Assembly (NCBI GenBank): GCA_027186245.1
Contig: CP114497.1
Coordinates: 4,347,501 to 4,411,500, forward strand
Origin: Coriaria nepalensis
Taxonomy: Eukaryota > Streptophyta > Magnoliopsida > Cucurbitales > Coriariaceae
DNA length: 64,000 nucleotides
Direction: 5' to 3'
The translations under genes and the position numbers were made by a program. How positions within the stretch are numbered: the first letter of the stretch is position 1; each line of letters begins with the position of its first letter. This document shows positions 13,385-25,757 of this stretch, piece by piece. A model generated the notes under the pieces. It saw only the letters and a list, made by a program, of their open reading frames with translations, did not search any database and had not been told where the DNA came from.

Positions 13385-15500
13385 TCAACCGTCGTCGTGT
13401 TCGTCATCATCCCTCTCTCTACACAATGCTCCAATTCAAGATTCCAAGGATATAGAACGTTAAACCAAGTCGATTGATAGAACTTATTCTTAAAGAGAAG
13501 AAGAAACTTGTGATTTCTATGAATCTCTTATAATAAAATCTAGCTTTTCAATAACCCATATGAAAGATTTCTAAGAAGTTAAGAGGATTTCAATAGTAGA
13601 CTGGTAGTAGGTTAAGAGAGGTCACACAAACTCAATAATGTACACCAACCGGACATAAAATCCGGTTAGATTCGAATCAAACTTTATCTGATCACGATCA
13701 AGATTCGAATCAAACAATTGAAGTTTTTATCCTTTTTATTTCAACATAATCTTTTGCACAATTAATTTTACTTTTATAAGTTGTAATATTTTTTTATTAT
13801 ATTCTAGTGTTTGATTAAAAAATGATGAAGCGAGAATAGTTTTTGGATTCATGCTTGAATCAAAAAGTCATTAGTATTTTTTGTAAGAATTAATCTAATT
13901 ATTCATTTTAATAGAGTATTTTATATATTTTTAAATTTTATTGTGATAGTAATATAATTTTTAAAATTTATTCAACCTAATAATATTTCACTTTCATTCT
14001 CATTATTATTTCATATACAACTAAATAAATAAAAAATAAAAAATAATCATTTATATTTTTATTTCTTAATTTCCTTTTTATCATAAAAAATAGAACTAAA
14101 TATGTCTTAGTGTCAAAATGTAGAATGAGAGAGGGTGTATAATATTTTATGTTATGACTTTGTTGGAGTTAGGCCTTATTTATAGGTCATAAGAATTTTA
14201 TTGAGAGAAAGGAAAAATTATGAGGGAGAAAGTGAACTGATTTTTTATTGTCTTCTTTCTTGATTGCAGTTACATTGTTTATACAATCAAAATTCGTTAT
14301 TTAGTTAATGTATTCAACTGAATCTAACTAACTAGGTCATTTAGTTATTTAAGGGTAAAATCAGTTTTATGTTCATTGAAGCTATAGATTTGGTTGGGTC
14401 AACTAGAAATCCATCGAGTTGTCGTTCTTGTATAAAATCTATAATCAATCATTCTCTCTCCATCATCCTTATCTTTCCTCAAATATTAAATAAGATGATT
14501 GAAATTATTCTTAATGACTCAAAATATCATTATTTTTATAAGAAAGAGAAATTTATGTAGTCATGAAATACATTTTAATCCCCTAATAAGATGAAATAAT
14601 GCTTTTCATATAGATGTTTTCATAATTTTTCATATTTGTTTAATTAATTTTCATAATATATTAATTAATCTAACATTAATTAATATTATTTCTCAATTAT
14701 TAAAAATCGTTGGACCGCTCCGCCACAATTCACCTTTACTCAAGTTATAAGAGATTCTTTGACACAAAAAATAAATAAATAAATAAAATAAAAAATAAAA
14801 GACAAATAAATAAAATAAAAAATATAAAAAATTTGCTATTAGAGACGATAAGATTCGGAAGGCCAAGCATAAAATATATAGATACTAGCGTGAATCCTCA
14901 TAATTTATGATACCAACACGCCCAAAACTCTTTATATAGAAGAGGAAGAAGAAAAAAAAAAGAGAAAAAAAAAAGGAGGAAAGATGAGTGATCTAGATAT
15001 AATTCAAGTTACATGCTCAATTATTATATTTGTATAGAAACTATCGGCTTTAGTTTTAAAATGGTAAAATTTAAATTTTAGGTATTGTAAGTTGTTATAA
15101 TAAAATTTAAGTTATTTTTATGTGTAAATTCTTATTTTATTTTATGATCTTTAGTTTGTTCTGTAGTTTGACTATCTCCACCTCATTGTTAAATCTGATT
15201 GTATATAAGTCATCCATAAATCTTATTCAGATTGACGCTTCTCACATTTTTAAAATACTATTCAGTTCTGACTTCTCTCATTTTCTTATCATTGTTGTTT
15301 ATGTATAGTCGCTATCTTAGTCCATTTGGGGATAAAATTCACTATTTTATTTTTTGTTGAGAATCAATTTTTTATTATTTTACTTTTTATTTACTCAAAA
15401 ATAAATCAAAATTTCTTTTCACTAGATAATAAATTCTTTCTTTTTCAATATATAATTTGTTCTTACAAAAAAAAAATGTTGTTATCATAAATTTTGGTAG
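13385..15500. other. AT-rich intergenic region
   Basis: Very AT-rich DNA with poly-A/GA-rich patches (about 14765-14830 and 14940-14985). The short open frames here show no family motif or codon character. No RNA gene or bounded repeat was seen. Confidence 0.6.
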
Positions 15501-16540
15501 CTCATGCATATAATTTTCGGGTGCAGAGTTTTTGGCTCCGTAACAGAACAAAAAAAAACTAGTGTGGCCACTAACAAGAAGATCCCGAATCCTATGTGCA
15601 TCCCGAACCGAAGCCCGCGACACCACCCACTGAAGAGTTACGCCTCAGCACGCTCTTTCAACGAGCGTGAAGTCAAAACAAATCTCCTCGACAAACATCC
15701 TTAACTTAGGTACGTACTTCCCTAGGTTACGCCGGTGACGGCCATTTATATCACCCGCACGTGATCCCATCACATACAATTATTTCTCCATCGTTTTTTA
15801 ATAAATTAATTTATGTGCTTAATAATAGTTAAGGTAAAAAGAATTTTTTGTACAGGCAAAGAAGAATATGAAATTCGCGTTCTATTTACTTGTTTCGGAA
15901 TAAATACTCTTCAGGATGAGAAGATTGAATTGGGTAAATATCCTTTATTTATTTATTTATTATTATTATTTTTAAATTACTCTTCCTTCTCATTTCTGAC
16001 TTAATTTCTTGCTCTTCTGATATATTTTTTGCAATGGATGAAGATAAAAAGTCTTTCATCATCGCTTTGCCCAGGTTTGATTTTGATATGTTTCATCTTT
16101 TGCATGTCTCTATACTATTTCTTGCCTTTTAATTTATTATTCTATATATATATATATTTTAATGGTTTAGGGTGTGATCTTGCTTCAGATTTGAAGATTG
16201 AACCTTGATTGCAGATTAAGGATTTGTTAATTTGAATTGGGTTTTCACAGGATTGTTTGTAGTGAATGGTTTTTTACTAAAGTTTTGGCCTTTCTCAATG
16301 ACCATCGTGTAAAAAAGCATATAAGAAAAGCCCACTTGAGTTGTGAATGAATTCAGATTTCTTACAGTTAAAGCTATTACGACAAAAGAAAAAAAGAAGT
16401 AATTTTGCCTTAATTTGTGGGTCTTTTTATGTTTTGGATCCAAATTTTAGGAAAAGCTTCTTACAACTTATATCATCGTGTCTTTTCTTTGATGCAGACT
16501 GACGTTTATGTACTGAATAACTGATTAGAATCCTTGAGAT
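15500..16540 (+). promoter_or_regulatory. Promoter and leader of the PHR1-like gene, with a G-box and a probable 5'UTR intron
   Basis: A CACGTG G-box lies near 15760 in a GC-richer island (15530-15780). A likely leader exon around 15850-15935 ends at a GTAAAT donor, and a TTTGATGCAG acceptor lies at about 16489-16498, 43 bp before the ATG. The leader exon limits are inferred. Confidence 0.45.
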
Positions 16541-16988
16541 ATGAAAATGGGGGAAAGGCCTAGTATGTTTATTCAAAGACCGAGCACGAAGCAGCTGAGT
16601 ATTGCTAGTAGTAGTCACAACATGGGGATGATATCCGGACCGCTTTCCTCATCTATATTACAATCTAATGGCGGAGGAGTCCCCGGTCCCACATTTTCGC
16701 CGAATCTTCTTCAATACTCTTCTTCTCTTTCATCATCAGCAACCGATGGCACACCAGCATTGCTGCCCGGTTTTCTTGATCTGTCCATAGAGAGGAACGA
16801 TTGGGAGGAATGGGCTGATCAGTTGATGAGTGATGATTCTTTGAGTTCTTGTAATTGGAATGAGCTTTTAGTTGATACGCAAGTAGCCGATCTGGATCCA
16901 CAGGTTGGCGGGCCCACCCCGTTAGTTTCTATCATAACATGTGTTTAGTGAAACTAATATTGTTATCATTACTAATACAATAAGTTTG

Positions 16989-17038
<50 letters not shown>

Positions 17039-18515
17039 GATGGCATGCCAGGTCTCTACACCATCACCAAATTTTCATCATCAGCAGCAGCAGCATCAGC
17101 AACTTCCAGAATTTTCTGGCAATATCCATGCTGTGGGCCCCACCGTTTCCCCGGCTAGTAATATTGCCTTGGCTAATAAGCAGAGAATGCGTTGGACGCC
17201 GGAGCTTCATGAAGCGTTCGTGGAGGCTGTAAATCAACTTGGTGGAAGTGAAAGTGTGTAAAAAAAAAAAAAAGGACTCCCGTTGATGAAATTATGATGG
17301 TGAACAATGTTATTTTGAATTTATTTATTATTTTCCTAATTTTTACACAGGAGCTACCCCTAAGGGTGTTCTAAAGCTATTGAAAGTAGAAGGCTTGACA
17401 ATCTATCATGTTAAAAGCCATTTGCAGGTATACACATACATACATGTATATGTGTATATTGAATGAATTCAATTATCTCTAGATGTATGTGGTATACTAA
17501 TACTTTGGGATTGCAGAAATATAGGACTGCTAGATACAGGCCAACATCAGAAGAAGGTATATACTACTGCTTCTGAGTTCAGAATTTGCATATAGTTTTC
17601 TTTTTGTGAGAATGCCCTCGAACTCCTCGAATTTTCTGTAGTAATATGCAAATTGGGTTCTTTTTTTTTTTCAGGATCCTCAGGGGATAAGGTGGCATCC
17701 CTTGAAGAAACTTCTCTTCACTTGAAACCGTAAGTTCCTTTTTTTTTTCTTACTTCAACAATCAGTTGGCTGCTACTGATTCACTGAATCTGAAGCATGC
17801 TTCTGTCTTTGCAAACTTACTGTTCTATGCGACGTCTTATCGATTTATGCGGGCTATTTTATTAGATTCTATGTTTTCAATGCTAAGATTTAGGAGCATA
17901 AGTAGAATTACAAACTATGAAATGCTCCAACTTCATGCATCCCTAAGTACCAATCAATTTATTTATTTTTGTAATTATTAGTTTTTGATGTGACACGCCT
18001 TCTAACTTAGTAACTTCATATTTGGTTTGGATAAACCAAACAGGGGTATGGATATCACTGAGGCCCTCAGATTGCAGATGGAACTTCAGAAAAGACTCCA
18101 TGAACAGCTCGAGGTATTAAAATGAAAAAAAAAATGTTGTTTCCTTTCAAAATGGTGTTTCTTCAAATCATAATCCATGAAATACTTTTTGTTTAGATGC
18201 TCTTTATTTGTTTTCTTTTTTTGTCAGATCCAAAGAACTCTACAGCTGAGTATAGAAGAACAAGGGAGGTGCCTCCAAATGATGATCGAGAAGCAATGCA
18301 TTAATAATGACAGGGCGAACAGATCTTCGCCGGATAAGAATTTTCCTTCAGATTCCTATGCAATCGACAATGATTCCTTTCAAGGCCACACGCCTGAAAG
18401 AAACAGTATAGAGGCACTTGTAGAAGGAAAACTAAAAGAAGGTCCAGATAATTTTGAGCCTGATGTCTGTGAATCTAATTCCCAGGCAAAAAAGCGCCCC
18501 AGAACGGATGAGTAG
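16541..18515 (+). CDS. PHR1-like MYB-CC (GARP) transcription factor
   Basis: Nuclear regulator of the PHR1/PHL group, which binds GNATATNC elements of phosphate-starvation genes. Seven exons join in frame: 16541-16903, 17040-17253, 17351-17427, 17517-17556, 17675-17729, 18044-18113 and 18228-18515, giving 368 residues. The N-terminal region holds DWEEWADQL and WNELLVD, as in PHR1/PHL1. The MYB domain lies at about residues 170-225 ([48 protein letters not shown]). The coiled coil follows ([33 protein letters not shown]). The exon 2 donor is the less common GTGTGT, but only this join preserves the conserved GGSERATPKG. Intron 1 contains a long (TA)n run. Which PHL paralogue this is was not resolved. 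Confidence 0.92.
16996..17034. repeat. (TA)n microsatellite in intron 1 of the PHR1-like gene
   Basis: A TA run ends only about 5 bp before the exon 2 acceptor (GTACAG at 17034-17039), so length variation could affect the splice-site context. Confidence 0.9.
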
Positions 18516-20990
18516 ATCCGAGCAAGGGAAACTTATTAGGTCCTCTCTTATCTTCTTTATCTATCGGTTTAGTTACCCTATTCTGCCATCCTTACTAGGT
18601 GATACAAGTCAAGTTTTGATCATCTATGAATTTCTCTCTCCCTCTCTCACTCTCTGGAACCAGGCTTTGTATTTTGATACAGTGGCCTGTTGATTTTGGA
18701 TTAAACTAACCATGGAGACATGGATATACTCTGGTCTTCTTTCCTATTTAGAGAAGAAGATTATGTTCCTCTTGAAATAAGAGATATCATTATGTGCTTT
18801 TAATCCCAATGCCATATAGTTTTGGTTGTTGAGACTAATCATGATATAGACAAAAACACTATATGATGTGAGTAACGGAATGCTTGATGGCGACGATTAT
18901 TCCGATTCGGATGAGAAGCTTTCTCATGCACTGCGTGCACCTTAATGCATAAGAAGTTAAATTCATTTGAGCATTGTTTATTAAATGCCAGTTTGAGACT
19001 AGAATCCAATTGGTGCATGTAATCGAAACTCGCCTAAAAGCCTGACAACTCAGAGTCTACATAATATTTACCTGAAAACAATAGAAGCTCTTATCCAAAC
19101 AATCTGGTATTTCTCTGTGCACATCCCACTACTCACCTGCTTCGCCTACAACCCCAGCGCATGTTCACTTAGTCCCCTCAGCTGGCATAGTTCGGAGGGT
19201 TGCTCCACCTGAGCCAGCACTGTCTTTATCCTGGTGCATTTCTCTCTTGGCATTCCTGATGCAACAAGCCGAGTCAGGGTCCCTCTTGAAGCCCAGAATT
19301 AGTGAGGGTGACCTTCATCTAACACTGAAGAACCTCAACATGGCTGGCCTCCTCCTCCCTAAAGTTCAAGAGATCCGGAGCTCCAGCCTAGCCATAGTAA
19401 ACGTTAATTCTCGCTCTTATTGCTCAATATTTTAGTAACTTCCTGCTCCATAACAGGTGTCAGTACACTCACTATCTGACACATCAGAAACGTCTCAACA
19501 TGCAATGGTGCCGCCCCAATCCGATACGTTAGGAGTGCCTCAGTGTGTAACAACACTGCCCTAGTCTAACATGTCATGTGCGCGTCTCAAGTCTGAGCTG
19601 AGCGATGAAATATCTAACTCAGTCTCAACAATATGTAATGTCCTCTTATTTTTCTCAACTATTGTCATATCAACTGATGGTTTTCTTGGACTTATCAAAT
19701 CTCAACATCAGCTATCATCTTTCCTTTGTCTTTAGTTATATTGACACCTACCGATCTTACCTTAGTCTCAATTTCTCTTATCCAGACCAAGGTAGCGGAT
19801 ATGAGACTATTCTGATATGGAGCCCAATATCATTTAGATAGATTCAACAGACACAACAACACACGTTGTGTAGTCAAAGAAAATTATTTGAACTAATTTC
19901 ACACTATCTAGAATAGTAACTTAGTGGTGATCTTTTTATCTCGACGAGTCTTATAGAAAAAAAATAAAAAAAATAAAAAAATAGAAAAATAAAACAGGAA
20001 ATTAAAGAAATATAAGGCTACTCTGAAGTTGTCGGCGAATAAGGCACTTCAGCAATTAAGGTCGATAATGTAAAATGTCATTTAACTCTCAACCGCCGTA
20101 GTAGATATTTCAGGGGTTAGATATTTCGAGAGTTAAAAAAGATTTAATATTTAATAAATTAATAAATTAATTTAGATAATATTTTTGATTGGATTTAATT
20201 TTGTGATAAAGTATGAAAATAATAACTTATTTAAATTTATAAAATATTAATAAATTATAAGAAATATACATATATAATATATAATGTATTATGTATTATT
20301 ATAATATAGTTTTTTTTCCCTTTTCTTTTTTCAAAGTCAAAAGTTGAATAATAAATTTTCAAATCTAAAAAATTCTAGATATAAACCAAAGTCAATTTTA
20401 GAAAATTTCAAACGTAAATATAATTTATTTAGAATTTAAAAATTAATAATAATAATAAAACTAAATAATAAAATATTTTTTAAAAGATGACGTGGAAACT
20501 ATTCAACACTACTTGCTTACAAATTCCACGAGTCAACACGCGCCATCTGGTCGCACGAATCCGCTCACCTCGTGTCCAAATTGTCAAACACATACAATCC
20601 ACGTTCTTAATCCATCAAGGCCTCATGCCTCTTCAGCCCAATACTCTACCGTCAATACTGCTACTTAACTTATACCCAACCAATGCTTGGAGTAAAGTAA
20701 GGGTAAAATTGTCATCCCATTTAAATATTGAAGGACGAAAAAGTCAATTGATCGGGGTTGCAGGTACATTAAATGAAGTAGCCCACGGAGAATTCCAGCT
20801 CAATAATCCTCAGTTCGTTAAGGATTCTTCAACAAAGCATGCAACTTATTTTCTACCTTGGATCCTCTTAAAATCAATCTCTTCCGAATCCGATCTTTCT
20901 GTTTTTCAAATACCCGGATCTCTTTCAATTTCTTTCACAAGTTCCAGAAGATAGAAAGAAATTTAACCTTAAAAAGAAGAAAATTTTCTT
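18516..20990. other. Intergenic region, 3'UTR then unassigned sequence
   Basis: 18516 to about 18800 is probably 3'UTR of the PHR1-like gene. 19000-19850 has more balanced base composition and carries a 62-codon plus-strand frame (19247-19435) and short minus-strand frames, none with recognisable motifs; it may be a relic of captured or transposon DNA. 19950-20480 is AT-rich. The 155-codon frame at 20487-20954 overlaps the promoter and leader of the next gene and shows no protein-like features. Confidence 0.5.
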
Positions 20991-20995
20991 ATCGG

Positions 20996-21775
20996 ATGGC
21001 GTCTCTCGGAATCCGATGCGGCGGAAACAGCGTTATCTTCGATGGTCGTCGTCTTCATTCTGATCTACAGAATTTCAAACAATGCTCTTTGGAGATCAGT
21101 TGCAGAGTCAGCAGGAGAGGGACGAGATCGCCGGCGATGAAGACGAAGAGCATGGAGACCATAGGGAAGGGAGATCGGAGAGGGAAGAAGAACAAGTTCG
21201 AGGAGTGTATTATGAATTATGCGCAAGAGGAGAAGATGGACGGATGGATGAAGGAATCGGTAGTTGAAATCGTGAAGAATCTACAAGAAGCGCCGCTGTT
21301 GGTGCAGGTGTACTCGGCGGAAAACGACGACGGAGAGACGAGGAGGGGGATCGCGAGGTTGGAAACGGAGAAGACGATAGGGCAAAAGGATTGGAATGCG
21401 GTTAGGAGTAGATGGGAGAAGGGTCTGAATCCGAAGCCGGAGGGGATTATATTAGTGGAAGAGTTAGCGGAGGATGCTGCGGCGGAGGCGGAGGAGGAGG
21501 AAACGGAGGGGATGTCGAGGAGGGCTTGGGGAATAGTGGTGCAGGGGAGATCAGATTCAGATTCAGATTTAGGGGAGGAGGGATCAGGTGCGGCGGCGTC
21601 TTCATCTTGTGCAACTGCACCTGCTTGTTATCTGTTACGGACGGACAGGATTGGAGGTGGATATGGATTGGGGTGCACTCATTTTTGCTTGATTAAGGTG
21701 AATAATTTTAGAGAGACGGCTACTTCTCAGCTCAAGAATTGTTGGTTGTTACAGAGCAATTTCTCTTCTCTTTGA
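20996..21775 (+). CDS. Predicted plastid-targeted conserved protein of unknown function (DUF7804-like)
   Basis: Single-exon gene of 259 residues. The frame is open from 20858, but the ATG at 20996 (MASLGIRCGG) is preferred because it begins a Ser/Arg-rich, acid-poor N-terminus typical of plastid transit peptides. A conserved core follows (KFEECIMNYAQEEKMDGWM, SVVEIVKNLQEAPLLVQVY, WNAVRSRWEKG), then an acidic Glu/Ala-rich stretch and a C-terminal Gly/Cys segment (GLGCTHFCLIKV). The pattern matches a plant family listed as DUF7804; that name is from memory and the function is unknown. The gene has higher GC than its flanks, as is usual for a coding exon. Confidence 0.7.
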   Translation: MASLGIRCGGNSVIFDGRRLHSDLQNFKQCSLEISCRVSRRGTRSPAMKTKSMETIGKGDRRGKKNKFEECIMNYAQEEKMDGWMKESVVEIVKNLQEAPLLVQVYSAENDDGETRRGIARLETEKTIGQKDWNAVRSRWEKGLNPKPEGIILVEELAEDAAAEAEEEETEGMSRRAWGIVVQGRSDSDSDLGEEGSGAAASSSCATAPACYLLRTDRIGGGYGLGCTHFCLIKVNNFRETATSQLKNCWLLQSNFSSL

Positions 21776-22790
21776 TCCATCATCAAGAATTGCAACTGTA
21801 AAGATTTTTCATTTTATTAGTTTATTTAGGAATTAAGCCAATTACATTAATCTGGCTTATACTTGTGATTCAGAGAGGGGGAAAAAAAAAAAAAACATTA
21901 GAGCAGTAAGTGATAGTTGATTGCTTGCTCTTCAAGTTAAGTTTAATTCAATACTCATTTAAGTTATTATTAGCCTTTTTTTTGGGGGGGCTTAGTACAA
22001 AACTACCCCTTAATCTCAATTTCAAATCCTCAAAATAAACACTCATCTATAAGGAGTGTTTGATAATGCCTAATGCTTTGGGCCGACATGATCAGTTTGG
22101 CCGTTTATATTGGTGTGGTCCTTAAAGTTCCGGACACTTTCTTGTCATTGTATTGGATTGATTCTTGTGGTTGTGTTATTTTTGGCTTGATTTGGTGGTC
22201 TTTATCACCACTAGATGAATAAAGTACACGGAGTTCTCTCTTTGATGGTTTCTATTTTGTTTAGTTTATGTTTATGGACGGCCAGAACCCAACTGTTTTG
22301 TTATCAGTTGATATAACAAATTTTTGTCAGGTGGTCCTCGAGCCTACTTATACAACAACTTCTTAGTATGAAGTCATTCTCTAGCGAGAACTCTTGCCGG
22401 CAACGGGAGGTATGGGGTAAAGGAACTTGTGAAGAAATAACATTCTTTTTGGGGTAAAGGAAAAACAGTAAAAGGTATGGGGTGAGAGGACTAGAACTCG
22501 CGACCTCAGGATAACTCTATAGCAATGAGACCTACGCGCTACCACCCGTTCGTTCTGAATGTCTGCAAACACATTTAATATTCAGGAAAAATAAACAGTT
22601 TTAAACGGTGCGGTTACGTAAACCCTAGCAGGCTAACAGTCAACTTCCCTCCTATGTCGAAGTCCTGGTTTGTCGTTCTCTCCCCCATCTTCTTCCCTCA
22701 CAGCTCTCTGAGCTCTGGGAGCGAGTCGCTGCCAACCTGAGATCGGAGTTTTTCTCGACGCCTAGTAATTACTGTGTAAAGGACAAGAGC
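21776..22790. other. Intergenic region with 3'UTR, G-run and tRNA-derived repeat
   Basis: Starts with the 3'UTR of the preceding gene, includes a T-run/G-run at about 21976-21990, a tRNA-derived SINE-like segment (separate entry) and the leader of the RRM gene from about 22620 (CT-rich, with AAACCCTAG at about 22620). Confidence 0.55.
22395..22556 (-). repeat. tRNA-derived SINE-like sequence
   Basis: On the minus strand 22549-22481 reads as a degenerate tRNA: box A-like GGTGGTAGCGCGTAGG and box B-like GGTCGCGAGTTCTAGTCC, spaced about 40 bp as in pol III internal promoters. No complete cloverleaf forms, so it is not a functional tRNA gene. GGTATGGGGT words are repeated in the body (22410-22490). 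This arrangement is the usual head of plant SINEs. Ends and target duplications were not established. Confidence 0.55.
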
Positions 22791-22791
22791 T

Positions 22792-24827
22792 ATGGACTCG
22801 GACGAAGGGAAGCTGTTCATCGGCGGCATAGCATGGGACACCTCCGAGGATAATCTCAGGGACTACTTCAACCAGTTCGGCGAGGTTTCTCAGGTCGTTA
22901 TCATGCGCGAAAAGACGACTGGTCGTCCCAGAGGTTTTGGCTTCGTCGTCTTCTCTGATCCTTCTATGCTCGATCGGGTCCTTCAGGAAAAGCACACCAT
23001 TGGCGGTCGCCTGGTCTGCTTCTTTCTCTTTCTCTCCTAAGCTCTTACTTGCTTTGTTTCATTGCTCATTTCTCTACCTTGCTTTCTAGCTATGGTGATT
23101 TTCCTAAATCCACTTCTTAATTGTCATTTGGGTATTTAGATTGTTACATTTCTTTCAATTTTCAACTCTATTTGGGACTACAAATTATCATATATTACAG
23201 AGTGTTAAGCAACTCGAAAAAGTGATTTTAGCATGTAAGTTAACACTTGGAGTCTGGAGAAAAGTATATTTTTGTAGCTCCATTTTTATCAAATTCAAAT
23301 TGTTTCTTGGAAAATTGATGGGCTCCATTTTCTTTTCATCTTACTTTCTAGCTTGTTCTTTGACGATATGTAGAATGTTGAGTGGTTGGTTATATTACAT
23401 GTGTTTTATTTATTTTTTTCTCAACACGTCACACTTCTATCTACAATAGTTGCCTAATTTCTCCGTCAGGTAGCAAGTGAGACAGAACAGAAGAATTTTA
23501 GGATAGAATTTTAGGATAGAATTATCATTCATGAACTCGACTGTTTAACTGTTCATGTTCATTAGGTCTTACGCACTCTGTAGATGACGATTTTCTAGAA
23601 TTTTTATTCTAAAACATATGTAAATTTAGATAATTAGAGCTTGGAGGTCGGTTGATCTTCACCAGAAGCCTTCATGCGACATAATGACTGCCTTGTTACA
23701 ATAATACTCAAAACCTCGTTGGACATGATTGTATGAATTTCATTATATTCAAATATACATCTCTTACATTGTGAATGCTAACATAGGTGGATGCAAAAAG
23801 GGCTTTATCTAGAGAAGAGCAGCAAACATCCTCTAGAAGTGGATCTTTCAATAGTGGAAGAAGCTCCAGAGGAGGAGGGGAAGGAAATTTCAAAACCAAG
23901 AAAATATTTGTTGGTGGATTGCCATCTTCATTAACAGAAGATGGATTCCGTCAGTATTTCGAAACGTATGGCAGAGTAACCGATGTAGTAATTATGTACG
24001 ACCAGAGTACACAACGGCCTCGTGGTTTTGGTTTCATAACATTCGACGCAGAAGATACAGTTGATAGAGTACTTCACAAGAACTTTCACGAAATGAACGG
24101 TAAAGTTGTGGAGGTGAAGAGAGCCCTTCCAAAAGATTCCAGTCCCGGTGGGGAGGCCCGAGGTGGGGGTTATCAATGTTATGGATTCTCTAATGTTAAT
24201 GCATTTGATGGTAGAATGGATGGAAGTAGATATACTCAGTCTCAAAATCCCGTAGGTAGTTTTCCTTCATATCCTGGATATGGTACACCTAGTTATGGTT
24301 ATGGCGCACCAAATACTGGTGTTGGTTATGGTGGTTTTGGCAGTTACGGTGTAGGTAGTTTTGGAAGTGCTAGTGCTGCATTTGGGGGGCTCACTGGGGC
24401 ATACGGGAACCCTAATTCTCCCGGTGCAAGTTTTCTTAGTGGCGCACCTGGGCAGTTAAAAAATTCTTGGAACAGCCCGCTTCCTTCTGGATATGGTGGG
24501 GCTGGTCATGGTGGATATGCGGGCAGTGGTGGAATTGTCTCTGCTCCCAGGGGTCAATCGCCAAGTGTGGCTTCTGGGTATGGGTATAATGGCAATTACG
24601 GTGTAAGGTATAGTTCTTATTCTGGGGGGCGTTCTGGGCGTGCCCCAAACAGCATTGTTGGGAGTGAATCTAGTGGAGGAGAGATGCATGGGGCTGGTAG
24701 TGGCTATATGGGGAGTGGCTATAGTGAGAGTAATGGAAATTCAGGGTACTCTAATGCTGGATGGAGATCTGATAACTCATGGGCCAATGCTGGTGGCTAT
24801 GGTGGTGCTCCGTCCCGGCAGAGTTAA
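22792..24827 (+). CDS. hnRNP/Musashi-like RNA-binding protein with two RRMs and a Gly-rich tail
   Basis: Two exons, 22792-23013 and 23787-24827, join in frame and give 420 residues. RRM1 (about residues 6-80) has RNP2 LFIGGI and RNP1 RGFGFVVF. RRM2 (about 112-185) has RNP2 IFVGGL and RNP1 RGFGFITF. The C-terminal half is low-complexity Gly/Ser/Tyr (repeats such as GYGG, SYG, GSGY), typical of hnRNP A/B-type proteins that bind mRNA and can form condensates. The donor of the intron is GTCTGC, weaker than consensus, but the join GGRL-VDAKRAL is the one expected for the family. It is probably nuclear with cytoplasmic shuttling. The intron (about 770 bp) has no coding content. Confidence 0.93.
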
Positions 24828-25757
24828 TGTAAAAAGTTTGGATAATTTTACTTTCTTGAAACAGACTTCTTGCAGAAGTGATTGTTTCTTTGCAGTGAGA
24901 AGAGAAATATGGTCCAGAAATATAGTGTGTTTTTCCTTTTCTCTTGTAGCACCGCGAGTATGATTGTTGTGTGTGCCCTAGATTAAATTTGCCTGTTGCC
25001 TCCCTTCTCCCCATCTTCTTTTATTTGAAAAAAAATAAAAATAAAAAAAAAATCCGGAATTAGCCGCTGTGAAAATTGATGATATCATTGGCCCATTGGC
25101 CAATTTACTTGAGTTATTGGCCTGACAAGTAATGTTAGTAGCTGACACATTTAACGAGATTAATGAATGAATTCATGTAAAGTACAAACTTTTTGAAATA
25201 GATTTTAATGAATTAAATGGCAATTCGATTAACTTGATTAATTGAACTTTATCAACTAATTAAGAATTAATTAAAAAATCAAAATGAATGAAATGGACAC
25301 ACCACAACCAGCAGCATACATGTGGAGATAAATGTATTTTACTTCTTAATTAATTAAATCATCATTATAAATAATTAGTGTAAATAATTATCATGATTAA
25401 AAAACCGGAAAATACCTTTTAGCACATGTAGGAAACTGGTATTTAGAAACGATCATTGACCCTTGTAAAACGTAAGGTTCATAATTTGGGCCCATTTCAA
25501 ATAGAATACTTTCATCCTAAATAAGTCCCGTTTTTTAGTTATTAAAATTATTTCTTTTTGTCCCTAACACTCAACATTCAACAGTAACCATCAAACCCTT
25601 TACTCATTTCACGACAATCTCGTCTCCTTTTCTCTCACTCTCTAGCCTCTCCGTTTTTCCACTTTTAAATCTACAATGCGAGTGAAAGTGTCATTCTTGC
25701 CAGTAGATCCGCAATTCTAAGAAAAAAGCTTGCATTTCTCAGATTCAGAGAAAAGAA
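24828..25757. other. Intergenic region: 3'UTR, AT-rich spacer, leader of the trypsin-like gene
   Basis: After the 3'UTR of the RRM gene there is an AT-rich spacer with no supported feature. The CT-rich stretch 25610-25660 (TCTCTCACTCTCTAG) is consistent with a plant Y-patch/leader just before the next ATG. Confidence 0.5.

Noticed and set aside
20487..20954. 155-codon plus-strand open frame
   Set aside because: No recognisable motif; it overlaps the promoter and leader of the plastid-protein gene at 20996 and has intergenic-like composition.
20858..20995. N-terminal extension of the plastid-protein gene
   Set aside because: Open, but the ATG at 20996 starts a better transit peptide and the extension looks like leader.
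22481..22549. Functional tRNA gene on the minus strand
   Set aside because: A and B boxes are recognisable but the cloverleaf stems do not form; SINE-like remnant preferred.
23787..24827. Separate gene starting at 23787
   Set aside because: The first codon is GTG and follows an ACATAG acceptor; it is exon 2 of the two-RRM gene.
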